Below are positions 37,823-47,403 of a DNA stretch of 64,000 nt, piece after piece; positions within the stretch are counted from its first letter, which is position 1; each line of letters begins with the position of its first letter. A model generated the notes under the pieces. It had not been told where the DNA came from, ran no database searches, and saw nothing but the letters and a program-made list of their open reading frames with translations. Source of the stretch: Niveispirillum sp943371025 (GTDB taxonomy: Bacteria; Pseudomonadota; Alphaproteobacteria; Azospirillales; Azospirillaceae); assembly GCA_943371025.1 (NCBI GenBank), contig CALRTC020000032.1, forward strand, positions 3,223 to 67,222, given 5' to 3'. The position numbers and the translations under genes were made by a program.

Positions 37823-40800
37823 ATGCCGCGCATTACCACCCTGCTGCTCGCCACGAGCATGCTTCTGGCGCCCGCTGCCCTTGCCCAGGAAGGCCCGCGT
37901 CCGCCGACGCCAGCCGATCCATCGAAGCCGGCGGCGGGGCCGGAGTCGCGGCCCTTCGATCTGACGGGGGTGGAGGTCGCGGCCGAACGCGACAAACCGC
38001 AGGCCTGTTTCGCCTTTTCCCGGCCCCTGCCGCGGCAGAAGGGCAAGACCAACGAACTGGCGCGTTATATCTCCATCGAACCCGGCCAGGGTGTGACCAT
38101 TTCCACCCGTGACCAGAGCCTGTGCCTGGACGGGCTGAAGCATGGTCAGCGCTATGCCGTGACCATCAATGCCGGGCTGCCGGCGCTGGGGACCAAGGAA
38201 AAGCTGGCGACATCGATCAGCCGTGACCTGTCGGTGCCCGACCGCAAGCCGTCGCTGTCCTTCCGTGGTCAGGGCTACATCCTGCCGCGCGTCGGCGTGG
38301 ATGGCTTGCCGCTGCGCAGTGTCAATGTCGACCGGGCGCGCCTGACCGTGCTGCGCCTGAATGACCGGGCGCTGGTGGAGCAGATCTATTACGGCCGCTC
38401 CAACCAGACCATGACCGATTTCGAGATCGGTGATGTGCTGGACCAGAAGGGCGAGCGCGTCTGGCGCGGGGAAATGGCCATCGGGGGGGAGCGCAACAAG
38501 GGCGCCCAGACCCCGTTCCCCATCGATGCCGTGCTGGGTGATCTGACGCCGGGCGTCTATGTCGCTGTGGCGGAAGATGCGTCGCTGTCCTTCCAGGCCT
38601 GGGACAAGCGGGCCACGCAATGGTTCGTCGTCTCCGACCTGGGGTTGGCCAATTACAAGGCCGGCAACGGGCTTTACGTCTTTGCCCGGTCGCTGGTCAC
38701 CGCCAAGCCGCTGGCTGGCGTGGAACTGCGTCTGGTGGCGCGGGACAAGCGCGAGCTGGGCCGGGCCATCACCGGTCCCGACGGCATGGCCCGCTTCGAT
38801 GCGGCCCAGGTATCGGGTGTGAACGAGGCGGCACCCCAGGCCCTGTTTGCATCCAGTGCCGATGGTGGCTTCTCCCTGCTGGATTTCGGCGCCCCCGTGG
38901 TCGAACTGGCCGGCAAGGGCGATGGCGGCCGGCCCATCCCCGGTGCCGCCGACGCCTATATGTTCCCCGAACGCGGGGTGTATCGCCCCGGCGACCCGGT
39001 CTGGCTGACCTCGCTGTTGCGCGATGCGGAGGCGAAGGCGCTGCCGGGGCAGAAACTGACCGTGAAGGTCATGCGGCCGGACGGGCTGGAGGTTGAACGC
39101 CGCCTTGTCGATGACAGCGGCGAGGGCGGGCATGTGCTGCGATTCGAGCTGCCGGCCAACGCTCCCGCGGGCCGCTGGACCGCCACCGCCCATCTGGACG
39201 CGGCCGGTCCGGCCGTGGGTCAGACGAAATTCAATGTCGGTGACGTGGCCCCGGCCCGCGTCGATTTCGGCCTGTCCGCCGACCGCGCCCGCATCGGCGC
39301 CGATGGCAAGCTGAACCTGTCCGTCGATGCCCGCTATCTGACGGGGGCCGCGGCCGGCCTGCTGCCAGGCGAGTTGACCGTGACCCTGCGGTCCAGCGAC
39401 AAATCCTGGCCCGGCCTGGATGGCTATCGTTTCGGGCTGGTGCAGCAGCAGCCAGGCCCGGACAAGCGGGCCCTGCCCGGATTCACGACCGCGACCGACG
39501 GCAAGGCCCAGATCGCCATCGATCTGGACAAGCTGCCGGAAACGACGCGCCGCATGGAGGCCGTGCTGCGCGCCACGCTGCATGATGTCGGCGGCCGGTC
39601 CGTCGATCACGAACTGGTGCTGCCCATCGACAACCAGCCCTTTTCCCTGGGCCTGAAGCCCAACTTCGCCGGTGATGCCGTGCCGGAGGGGGCGACGGTG
39701 GCGGTGGATGTCGTGGCCGTGGGCCCGGACGGACAGAAGATCGCCAAAACCGGCCTGTCCTGGGACCTGTTCGAAGAGGAATATGATTACGAATGGTTCG
39801 CCGCCGATGGCCGCTGGGAATACCGCACCATCGTCAAGGACCGCCGCCTGACGGGCGGCAATCTCAGCGTCGAGTCGGGCAAGCCGGCCAGCATTGAGGA
39901 CCAGGTCCGCGCCGGCCGTTATCGGCTGGAGGTCTATGATCCGGCCACGGGCATCGCGTCTTCGGTCCGCTTCTCCGCCGGCTGGTGGGTGTCGGCCAAG
40001 CTGGGCGATACGCCCGACGCGGTTGAGGTGAAGGTGCAGGAGCCGCTGCACAAGGCCGGCGACAAGGTCCGCGTCTTCGTCCGCCCGCCCTATGCCGGCA
40101 CTGTGGTCATCGCGCTCGCCGATCGGGCCATCCGCCAGACTGTCGTCAGCGAGATCGGCACGGAAGGCGCCTTCGTCGAGCTACCGCTGCCCGAGGATGT
40201 GACGGCGGGGGCCTATGTGCTGGCCACGGCCTTCGCGCCGGCGGACACGACCAACCGCACCCCGCCGCGCCGGGCGCTGGGCATGGGCTGGGTTGCCATC
40301 GATCCGGCCGACCGGACGCTGTCCGTCGCCATCGACATGCCGAAGACCGCGCATCCGCGTACGCCCGTCACCCTGCCGGTGACGGTGGCAGGTGCCGCCC
40401 CCGGCACGCCGGTGCGGGTGCTGGTCACTGCCGTGGATGAAGGCGTGGCCCGCCTGCCGGAGACACAAGCCGTCGACCCCGCCGGCTGGTTCCTGGGCAA
40501 GCGTCGTCTGGCCGTGGAAATGCGCGACGTCTATGGCAAGCTGGTCGGCGCCAATGAGGCTCCGGTGGCGAGCGGCAGCGATGCCGGCAAGGCCGCCCCC
40601 CGCCAGACGGTGGCACCGCGCAGCGGTCCCGTCACGGCCCTGCATTCCGGCGTCGTCACCGTCGGTGCCGACGGCAAGGCACAGGTGACGCTGAACCTGC
40701 CTGATATGACGGGCCGGCTGGCCCTGACCGCCGTGGCCTGGAGCGATACCAAGGTGGGTGTCGGTCGCGCGGCACTGGATATACGGGATGATGTCGCCAC

Positions 40801-42670
40801 CGACATGGTGATGCCGGGCTTCCTGGCGCCGGGCGACCGGGCGCGCATCGCCCTGAACCTGAACAACCTGTCGGGGCCACGCGGCACCTACAAGGTCACG
40901 CTGACGGCCGAGGGGCCGGTGAAGCTTGAAGGTGGCAAGGCGGAAACGACCCTGGCCGGCTGGGCACCCGGCCGCAAGACGGTCCTGGAACGTCTGGCCG
41001 TGGCCGGCGATCCGGGCTACGGCGTGCTGGTGGTCACTGTTTCCGGCCCCGAAGGCTATAGCCTGACCCGCCGTTTCCCGCTGAACATCCGCCCGGCCCA
41101 TGCCGTGGCCGTGTCGCAGGTGCGCGGGCAAATGGCGCCGGGCCAGTCCCTGTCGCTGACGGCACCGAAGCCCGACGGCACCATCACCGGTGCCTCCACG
41201 CGGCTGGCCATGGTGTCGGCGCATGCGCCGCTGGATGCGCTGACCAATCTGCTGCTGATCGATACGCGGCCCTTCGGGTCGGCTGACCAGATCGCGGCCC
41301 GCCTGCTGCCGCTGGCCGGTTCCAACGACTGGCTGAAGGCGCTGGGCCTGCCCGCCGATGACAAGCTGCGGGCCAAGGCCGACGATCTGGTCGAACGGCT
41401 GATCGGCCGGCAGCGCGCCGATGGTGCCTTCTCGCTCTGGGCGCATGACGGACCGGCCGATCCCTGGATCACCGCCTTTGCGCTGGACGTGCTGACCCGG
41501 GCACGCGAAGCAGGGTTCACCGTGCCCGACGATGGCTATCGTCGCGGCCTGGATTATCTGGTCCGGTCCATCGGCAACAGCTGGGTGGAAGATGCCGAAC
41601 TGCCGGCGCGGGCCTATTCGCTTTATGTCGCGGCGCGCGCCCGCGCCATCGACGCCACGCCGCTGCGCTTCTTCCAGGAGACGTTCCAGGCCCGCGTGCC
41701 GACCCGTCTGGCTCGGGTCCAGATCGCCGCCGCCTTCGCCATTCTGGGCGATGGGCAGCGGGCGGGCGATGCCCTGGCCCGTCTGGATGATCCGCTGCCG
41801 CTGGTCACGGGCATCCGCGATTTCGGCTCCCCCCTGCGCGACCGGGCGGCGACGCTGGCGCTGCTGATCGCGGCCAACGCCGATGCCGGCCGCATCAATG
41901 CGGAAGAAGCGGCGCTGGCCGGCATGCTGCGCGACCCGGCCCTGGTCGCCACGCAGGAACGCGCCTGGCTGCTGGTGGCGGCCCAGGCGCTGGCCACGCG
42001 CGGCCCGGCCCTGAACCTGACGGTGGACGGGCAGCCGGTGACGGGCGAACGGCCCTTGCTGCGGGCATTGACGGAGGCGGCGCCCCTGTCCTTGCGCAAC
42101 AATGGCGATCAGACGGCGCAGACCCTGACGGCCACGGCCGGTATCCTGAACAATCCGGACAAGGCGGAGGCGGCGGGCGGCCTGACTCTGACCCGGCAGA
42201 TCAAGGACAGCAAGGGCCGCCCGGCCGACCTGTCGAAGCTGCGCGCCGGCGACCTGCTGGTCGTGGTGCTGGAAGGCAAGGTGGAGCAGACGCAGGCCAA
42301 TGGCCCGCTGCTGCTGATCGACCCGCTGCCCGCCGGTCTGGTGGTGGAAAATGTGCGTCTGGCCGGCAGCGCGCAATTGGGCGACCTGTCCTGGCTGGGG
42401 TCGCTGTCAGAGGCGGCCCTGGTCGAATTCCGTGACGATCGGTTCGTGGCCGCCCTGGATTCGATGCCGGAAAGTGGCAGCTTCCGGCTGGTCTATCTGG
42501 CGCGTGCCGTCACGGCCGGGTCCTTCACCTTGCCCTCGGCCCGCCTGGACGACCTGATCGACGGCTCCCGCTTCGCCCGCACCGCCGCCGGCACCCTGAC
42601 CGTGCTGCCGCCCGCGCCTGTGGTGAAGCCGGCGGTGCCGGCGGCGGCACCTGCGGTGCCAACGCCATAG
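37823..42670 (+). CDS. Bacterial alpha-2-macroglobulin family protein, thioester motif lost
   Basis: About 1615 residues, the size of bacterial macroglobulins (YfhM/YfaS type), which guard the periplasm against proteases. The chosen ATG gives a signal peptide MPRITTLLLATSMLLAPAAL-AQ. MG domains include AYMFPERGVYRPGDPVWLTS (the bait-side hallmark) and LPDMTGRLALTAVAWSDTKVG, given in part. The thioester position, normally CxEQ, reads FGSADQIAARLLP at 41273-41311, so the cysteine is Ser and the first Glu is Asp. The alpha-helical TED domain follows. Its usual partner pbpC is not adjacent. The start is uncertain because no good ribosome site is visible. Confidence 0.88.
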   Translation: MPRITTLLLATSMLLAPAALAQEGPRPPTPADPSKPAAGPESRPFDLTGVEVAAERDKPQACFAFSRPLPRQKGKTNELARYISIEPGQGVTISTRDQSLCLDGLKHGQRYAVTINAGLPALGTKEKLATSISRDLSVPDRKPSLSFRGQGYILPRVGVDGLPLRSVNVDRARLTVLRLNDRALVEQIYYGRSNQTMTDFEIGDVLDQKGERVWRGEMAIGGERNKGAQTPFPIDAVLGDLTPGVYVAVAEDASLSFQAWDKRATQWFVVSDLGLANYKAGNGLYVFARSLVTAKPLAGVELRLVARDKRELGRAITGPDGMARFDAAQVSGVNEAAPQALFASSADGGFSLLDFGAPVVELAGKGDGGRPIPGAADAYMFPERGVYRPGDPVWLTSLLRDAEAKALPGQKLTVKVMRPDGLEVERRLVDDSGEGGHVLRFELPANAPAGRWTATAHLDAAGPAVGQTKFNVGDVAPARVDFGLSADRARIGADGKLNLSVDARYLTGAAAGLLPGELTVTLRSSDKSWPGLDGYRFGLVQQQPGPDKRALPGFTTATDGKAQIAIDLDKLPETTRRMEAVLRATLHDVGGRSVDHELVLPIDNQPFSLGLKPNFAGDAVPEGATVAVDVVAVGPDGQKIAKTGLSWDLFEEEYDYEWFAADGRWEYRTIVKDRRLTGGNLSVESGKPASIEDQVRAGRYRLEVYDPATGIASSVRFSAGWWVSAKLGDTPDAVEVKVQEPLHKAGDKVRVFVRPPYAGTVVIALADRAIRQTVVSEIGTEGAFVELPLPEDVTAGAYVLATAFAPADTTNRTPPRRALGMGWVAIDPADRTLSVAIDMPKTAHPRTPVTLPVTVAGAAPGTPVRVLVTAVDEGVARLPETQAVDPAGWFLGKRRLAVEMRDVYGKLVGANEAPVASGSDAGKAAPRQTVAPRSGPVTALHSGVVTVGADGKAQVTLNLPDMTGRLALTAVAWSDTKVGVGRAALDIRDDVATDMVMPGFLAPGDRARIALNLNNLSGPRGTYKVTLTAEGPVKLEGGKAETTLAGWAPGRKTVLERLAVAGDPGYGVLVVTVSGPEGYSLTRRFPLNIRPAHAVAVSQVRGQMAPGQSLSLTAPKPDGTITGASTRLAMVSAHAPLDALTNLLLIDTRPFGSADQIAARLLPLAGSNDWLKALGLPADDKLRAKADDLVERLIGRQRADGAFSLWAHDGPADPWITAFALDVLTRAREAGFTVPDDGYRRGLDYLVRSIGNSWVEDAELPARAYSLYVAARARAIDATPLRFFQETFQARVPTRLARVQIAAAFAILGDGQRAGDALARLDDPLPLVTGIRDFGSPLRDRAATLALLIAANADAGRINAEEAALAGMLRDPALVATQERAWLLVAAQALATRGPALNLTVDGQPVTGERPLLRALTEAAPLSLRNNGDQTAQTLTATAGILNNPDKAEAAGGLTLTRQIKDSKGRPADLSKLRAGDLLVVVLEGKVEQTQANGPLLLIDPLPAGLVVENVRLAGSAQLGDLSWLGSLSEAALVEFRDDRFVAALDSMPESGSFRLVYLARAVTAGSFTLPSARLDDLIDGSRFARTAAGTLTVLPPAPVVKPAVPAAAPAVPTP

Positions 42671-42691
42671 CGGGGGCGGCAGCGACGGGGC

Positions 42692-44707
42692 TCAGTGGGG
42701 CCGTGAAGCATTGCTGGTGGGGGCTGCCGTCTGTGGGGCGGTCCCCGCCGCTTGCAACCGCTCCAGCAGCAACTCGGCTTTCGCCTGTTGCTTCTTGTAG
42801 TCGCTCGCCCACGGATGCCCGATACCGGCGAACAGCGTGTGCGCCTGCCGTATCTGCTCCAATGCCCGATGCGCCATGCCCATATCCCCACGCCGCTCGG
42901 CCAGGGATGCCAGGGCCGCTCCCTGGTTCCCGAAGCTCATGCCCCAGTCGAGGGGAACGCGGTCGCGTGTCCTTTCCAACAGGGCCTTTTCATAGGCCTG
43001 GACGGCCTGTTCCAATCGCTCTGTGCCGCTCTCGCGTTCTCCCAGCCTTAGCAGCGCGTTGCCCAGGTTATTCTGGGTCATGGCCCAGTCGAGGGGAACG
43101 CGGTCGCGTGTCCATTCCAGCAGGGCCTTTTCATAGGCCTGGACGGCCTGTTCCAATCGCTCTGTGCCGCTCTCGCGCTCTCCCAGCGTCCGGAGCGCGT
43201 TGCCCAGGTTATTCTGGGTCCCGGCCCAGTTGAGGGGAACGCGGTCGCGTGTCAATTCCAACAGGGCCTTTTCATAGGCCTGGACGGCCTGTTCCAATCG
43301 CTCTGTGCCGCTCTCGCGTCCTCCCAGCGTCTTGAGCGCGGTGCCCAGGTTATTCTGGGTCATGGCCCAGTCGAGGGGAACACGGTCGCGTGTCAATTCC
43401 AACAGGGCATTTTCATAGGCCTGGACGGCCTGTTCCAATCGCGCTGTGCCGCTCTCGCGTTCGCCCAGCCTTAGCAGCGCGGTGCCCAGGTTATTCCGGG
43501 TCATGGCCCAGTCGAGGGGAACGCGGTCGCGTGTGTATTCCATCAGGGCATTTTCAAAGGCCTGGACGGCCTGTTGCAATCGCTCTGTGCCGCTCTCGCG
43601 TTCTCCCAGCCTTAGCAGCGCGTTGCCCAGGTTATTCCGGGTCATGGCCCAGTCGAGGGGAACGCGGTCGCGTGTCCATTCCAGCAGGGCTTTTTCAAAG
43701 GCCTGGACGGCCTGTTCCAATCGCGCTGTGCCGCTCTCGCGTTCTCCCAGCGTCGCGAGCGCGGTACCCAGGTTATTCTGGGTCATGGCCCAGTTGAGGG
43801 GAACGCGGTCGCGTGTCCATTCCGTAAGGACTTGGTTGTAGGCAGTGATGGCGTCGAGCAGCGCGTTGCTGTCGCCGGTCTGCTCACCGATGGTCTGCTG
43901 TGCATGGGCCAGGGCGAAACGGACCGATGCCAGGCCTTCCGCCTGCCAGCCCGGCCGATGATCGGCATGGGCCAGAAGCGTTTGAACCTGTCGGATGAAG
44001 GGCTTCAGCTTGTCCGCTTGGTAATGGCCGGCCGCCGCTAACACTTCCGTCGATCGTGTTTCGACGATCAGGCGCAGGATATCCGCCAGATCGCTCCACA
44101 GGATGCCGGGAAGTTCGAAACCGGTGGCAGACGATTGGAATCCATATTGACGCCCCCCGGTCTGCGCGGTGTTGGCCGTGATCAGCAGATAGGGGACCGT
44201 CTGGCTGCCCTGGACCATGGTCCGGCCCCAGATCAGGATGGAGGCGCCGGATTTCGCCAAAATCTGCTTGGCCTGCTCATGCCCCTTGCTGTTCGCCTGG
44301 TGGGGGTCGGGGGCATCGTCCCCGATGGTCCGGTCCAGCCGCAAGGCCTGGACGCCCTCGAACTCCGCCAGCAGGGTCAGGATATTGTCATGGACCTGAT
44401 TATCCTTGTCGCCCCTCAGATGGGCGACAAGGACGGAGAAACGCTGCGGATCGGCCTTCGGCACCGGTTCCTGACGGATTTTCTCCACGATTCCCGGCAG
44501 CACGGGCCAGCCGGCGATCTCCGCCGGCCATAGGTAACCATAGCCCGTCAGCAGGGTGGCCAGCACGATAGGAACCGTCAAGGCGGCGATCAGGCTGGCA
44601 GAAAGGAACCCCACCCTGACGACCAGCCGGTTCCAGAGACGGACCACATGTCCGGTCCCCAGACCCAGCCAGAAATCCTTGTCCCACCATTTCGCTTGCT
44701 CGGCCAC
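42692..44707 (-). CDS. Membrane-anchored TPR protein with near-identical 47-residue repeats
   Basis: About 671 residues. The GTG at 44707 follows GGAGGGGG with a four-base gap and is preferred to the ATG at 44749. One membrane helix (about residues 34-58) is followed by a soluble domain of about 230 residues (FSVLVAHLRGDKDN, GASILIWGRTMVQGSQ). Then come six near-identical repeats of 47 residues with the core TRDRVPLDWAMTQNNLGNAL and a degenerate seventh. Such repeats are common in rhizobial and cyanobacterial TPR proteins and mediate protein contacts. It converges on the macroglobulin gene; the partner is unknown. Confidence 0.8.
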   Translation of the reverse strand: MAEQAKWWDKDFWLGLGTGHVVRLWNRLVVRVGFLSASLIAALTVPIVLATLLTGYGYLWPAEIAGWPVLPGIVEKIRQEPVPKADPQRFSVLVAHLRGDKDNQVHDNILTLLAEFEGVQALRLDRTIGDDAPDPHQANSKGHEQAKQILAKSGASILIWGRTMVQGSQTVPYLLITANTAQTGGRQYGFQSSATGFELPGILWSDLADILRLIVETRSTEVLAAAGHYQADKLKPFIRQVQTLLAHADHRPGWQAEGLASVRFALAHAQQTIGEQTGDSNALLDAITAYNQVLTEWTRDRVPLNWAMTQNNLGTALATLGERESGTARLEQAVQAFEKALLEWTRDRVPLDWAMTRNNLGNALLRLGERESGTERLQQAVQAFENALMEYTRDRVPLDWAMTRNNLGTALLRLGERESGTARLEQAVQAYENALLELTRDRVPLDWAMTQNNLGTALKTLGGRESGTERLEQAVQAYEKALLELTRDRVPLNWAGTQNNLGNALRTLGERESGTERLEQAVQAYEKALLEWTRDRVPLDWAMTQNNLGNALLRLGERESGTERLEQAVQAYEKALLERTRDRVPLDWGMSFGNQGAALASLAERRGDMGMAHRALEQIRQAHTLFAGIGHPWASDYKKQQAKAELLLERLQAAGTAPQTAAPTSNASRPH
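42950..43823. repeat. Tandem 141-bp coding repeats
   Basis: The landmark sequence gaggggaacgcggtcgcg (t-variant in two units) begins at 42950, 43091, 43232, 43373, 43514, 43655 and 43796, exactly 141 bases apart each time. The units are near-identical at DNA level and lie in frame in the TPR gene. This points to recent duplication or gene conversion. Confidence 0.95.
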
Positions 44708-44817
44708 GTATCCCCCTCCCCATGGCTGTCGCCATGGGGAGAATAACATGACCGGAAAACCATTCTAACGCTTTTCTGGCCTATGCGCGCGGCGGCAACC
44801 GGTAGCGGGTCGCCGCC

Positions 44818-46035
44818 TCAAAGCGCGAAGCCCAGTTCCTTGCCGATGGTGAAGATGTCCTTGTCGCCGCGGCCGGACAGGTTGACGACCAGCAGCGTCT
44901 CCTTGGGCAGGGTCGGGGCCAGCTTGGCGACCACGGCCAGGGCGTGGCTGGGTTCCAGGGCGGGCAGGATGCCTTCGGTCCTGGCCAGAAGCTGGAAGGC
45001 GTCCAGCGCCTCCTTGTCCGTCGCGCTGACATACTCAACGCGGCCGACCTCGTGCAACCAGGCATGTTCCGGGCCGATGCCGGGATAATCCAGGCCGGCG
45101 GAGATGGAATGGCCTTCGATGATCTGCCCGTCCTCATCCTGCAACAGATAGGTGCGGTTGCCATGCAGCACGCCGGGGCGGCCGCCGGCCAGGCTGGCGG
45201 CGTGGCCGGTCTTGGTGTCCAGCCCGTGGCCGCCGGCTTCCACCGCCACCATGCGCACGGTTGGCTCATCCAGGAACGGGTGGAACAGGCCCATGGCGTT
45301 GGACCCGCCGCCGATGCAGGCGACCAGCAGGTCCGGCAGGCGGCCCTCCATTTCCAGCATCTGCTGGCGCGTCTCCTCGCCGATGATGTTCTGGAAATCG
45401 CGGACCATGGCCGGATAGGGGTGCGGGCCGGCGACGGTGCCGATGATGTAGAACGTGTCCTCCACATTCGTCACCCAGTCGCGCAACGCGTCATTCATCG
45501 CGTCCTTCAGGGTGGCGGCACCGCTGGTCACGGGCTTCACCTCCGCCCCCAGCAGCTTCATGCGGAAGACGTTGGGCGCCTGACGGGCGATGTCGGTGGC
45601 GCCCATATAGATGGTGCAGGGCAGGCCCATCAGGGCACAGACGGTGGCCGTGGCCACGCCATGCTGACCGGCGCCGGTCTCTGCGATGATGCGCTTCTTG
45701 CCCATGCGCTTGGCCAGCAGGATCTGGCCCATGCAATTGTTGATCTTGTGCGCGCCGGTATGGTTCAGCTCTTCGCGCTTCAGATAGATCTTGGCGCCGC
45801 CGAAATGCTGGGTCAGCCGCTCTGCGAAATACAGCACGCTGGGCCGGCCGACATACTGCTTCAGATATCCGGCCAGTTCGGCATGGAAGGCCGGGTCGGC
45901 CTTGGCCTCCTCATAGGCCTTTTCCAGATCCAGGATCAGCGGCATCAGCGTTTCGGCCACGAAACGGCCCCCGAAAATGCCGAAATGCCCGTGTTCGTCG
46001 GGACCGCTGCGATAGGTGTTCAGGGGCTTGTTCAT
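44818..46035 (-). CDS. trpB: Tryptophan synthase beta chain
   Basis: Condenses indole with serine using PLP. 405 residues, normal length. The PLP lysine is in LNHTGAHKINNCMGQ, the catalytic Glu in IAETGAGQHGVATA, and the phosphate-binding loop is GGGSNAMGLF. trpA, usually directly downstream, is absent: the next gene leftwards is the TPR protein. trpF is not upstream either, so trpB stands alone here. Confidence 0.97.
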   Translation of the reverse strand: MNKPLNTYRSGPDEHGHFGIFGGRFVAETLMPLILDLEKAYEEAKADPAFHAELAGYLKQYVGRPSVLYFAERLTQHFGGAKIYLKREELNHTGAHKINNCMGQILLAKRMGKKRIIAETGAGQHGVATATVCALMGLPCTIYMGATDIARQAPNVFRMKLLGAEVKPVTSGAATLKDAMNDALRDWVTNVEDTFYIIGTVAGPHPYPAMVRDFQNIIGEETRQQMLEMEGRLPDLLVACIGGGSNAMGLFHPFLDEPTVRMVAVEAGGHGLDTKTGHAASLAGGRPGVLHGNRTYLLQDEDGQIIEGHSISAGLDYPGIGPEHAWLHEVGRVEYVSATDKEALDAFQLLARTEGILPALEPSHALAVVAKLAPTLPKETLLVVNLSGRGDKDIFTIGKELGFAL

Positions 46036-46166
46036 CGGTCTGACCAGTCTGTGGCACGGGAACGGAATTCAGGTGCGAGCGAAACTAGACCGCTGCGCCC
46101 CGATTTCCAAGCCCATGAGCCGTTAAGTCACGTCATGGCGCGGCGGCGATTTCGCAGGCAATGAAA

Positions 46167-47312
46167 TTACGCGGACAGCAGCGGTCCCTTGGTGACCAGG
46201 ATGTCGCGCCCGGCGATGGACAGCAGCGTGTCGCCCGGTCCGGCATAGCGGTTCTGGGCCCGCGACCAGACGATGCCGGCGGCGGTGGCGTGGCAGGGAT
46301 GGCGCGCACCCGTTGCCGGGTCCAGGATGCTGGCGACCCGCTGTCCTGCCTCCACATTGTCGCCCAACGCCACCTCGTAAAGGGCGACGCCGCCCACGGG
46401 CGCGCGGACCCGGTCGACCGCCGCCAGGGGGGTGGCCAGATCGGCGGTGCGGTTCACGGGCGGGGCCGCACCATCCAGCACGCCGCGCCAGGCCAGATGG
46501 TCCAGGATGGCATCGGCGTCGCGACGTGCCAGCCCGTCATCCACATCGGCTTCACCGCGCAGTTCCACGGTCACGGCCGAACAGCCGACGGGAATGGGCG
46601 TGTCGGCGCTGCCATGGCGGGTGCGCAGGCTGTCCCACGGGGTGGAACAGACTTCGTCGAACGGTTCCCCACCGGAACTGTCGGCCAGGAACACGGCCTG
46701 CGCCTCCAGCCGTGCGGCCAGATCATCCACCCCCAGCGGCCAGCAGGCCGGCGTGGTGTAGAGATGCATCACCGCCTCGCTGTCGCAATGCAGGTCCAGC
46801 ACATGGTCGGCATCGACGGCGTGCGACAGCAGCAGCTTGCGCAGGGCGTCGGCCTCGTTGCGCGGCCTCAGCTCCTGGGCGGCCTCGGCCAGGGCCTGTT
46901 GGATGATGCGGCCATTGCTGGTGGCCTCAGGCCCCAGCGGGCCGGCGCGTCCCTCGGTCAGACTGTCGGAGACGGCATCGGCCAGATCGGCGAAGGCGCG
47001 GTTGAAATTGACCCCGGTCGACTGGTCGAACCGCCCGATATGATAACCCAGCAGCACCTGATCCAGCCCGATGGGATTGGCCATGGGCACCAGCACGACA
47101 TGTCCCGTGACGCGGCCCTGCGCGTCCAGTTCGGCCAACCGGTCACGCAGATGATCGGCCACAACCATGCCCGGCAGTTCGCCAGCATGCAGCCCGGCCT
47201 GGATATAGACCTTGGGTCGGGCGCCGGCCGTGCCGAACTGGTGGATGGTCAGCCGGCGGGCAGTACCGGGCCGGCCATGGGGCAGGGTGATGGTGTCGAT
47301 CTGGTGCGTCAT
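46167..47312 (-). CDS. Succinylglutamate desuccinylase/aspartoacylase family zinc hydrolase
   Basis: A 381-residue M14-like amidohydrolase. The zinc site is visible as QAGLHAGELPG (His and Glu) and DLHCDSEA (second His). The C-terminal part has the lipoyl-like beta domain typical of these proteins (APVGGVALYEVALGDNVEAG, given in part). The ATG at 47312 (MTHQIDTITLPHG) is preferred to 47387. The substrate is unknown; it is not in an arginine-catabolic cluster. Confidence 0.88.
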   Translation of the reverse strand: MTHQIDTITLPHGRPGTARRLTIHQFGTAGARPKVYIQAGLHAGELPGMVVADHLRDRLAELDAQGRVTGHVVLVPMANPIGLDQVLLGYHIGRFDQSTGVNFNRAFADLADAVSDSLTEGRAGPLGPEATSNGRIIQQALAEAAQELRPRNEADALRKLLLSHAVDADHVLDLHCDSEAVMHLYTTPACWPLGVDDLAARLEAQAVFLADSSGGEPFDEVCSTPWDSLRTRHGSADTPIPVGCSAVTVELRGEADVDDGLARRDADAILDHLAWRGVLDGAAPPVNRTADLATPLAAVDRVRAPVGGVALYEVALGDNVEAGQRVASILDPATGARHPCHATAAGIVWSRAQNRYAGPGDTLLSIAGRDILVTKGPLLSA

Positions 47313-47403
47313 GCCGGGATTTGGCCTTGAACCCCGCCCCTTGTCCAGCGCCTTCACCGTGGCACAATGGTCGCAATGGCGGTGCAACCCGAAGGTGGAT
47401 CGC

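Noticed and set aside
42950..43823. CRISPR-like regular repeats
   Set aside because: The units are contiguous 141-bp coding repeats in frame, with no spacers and no cas genes.
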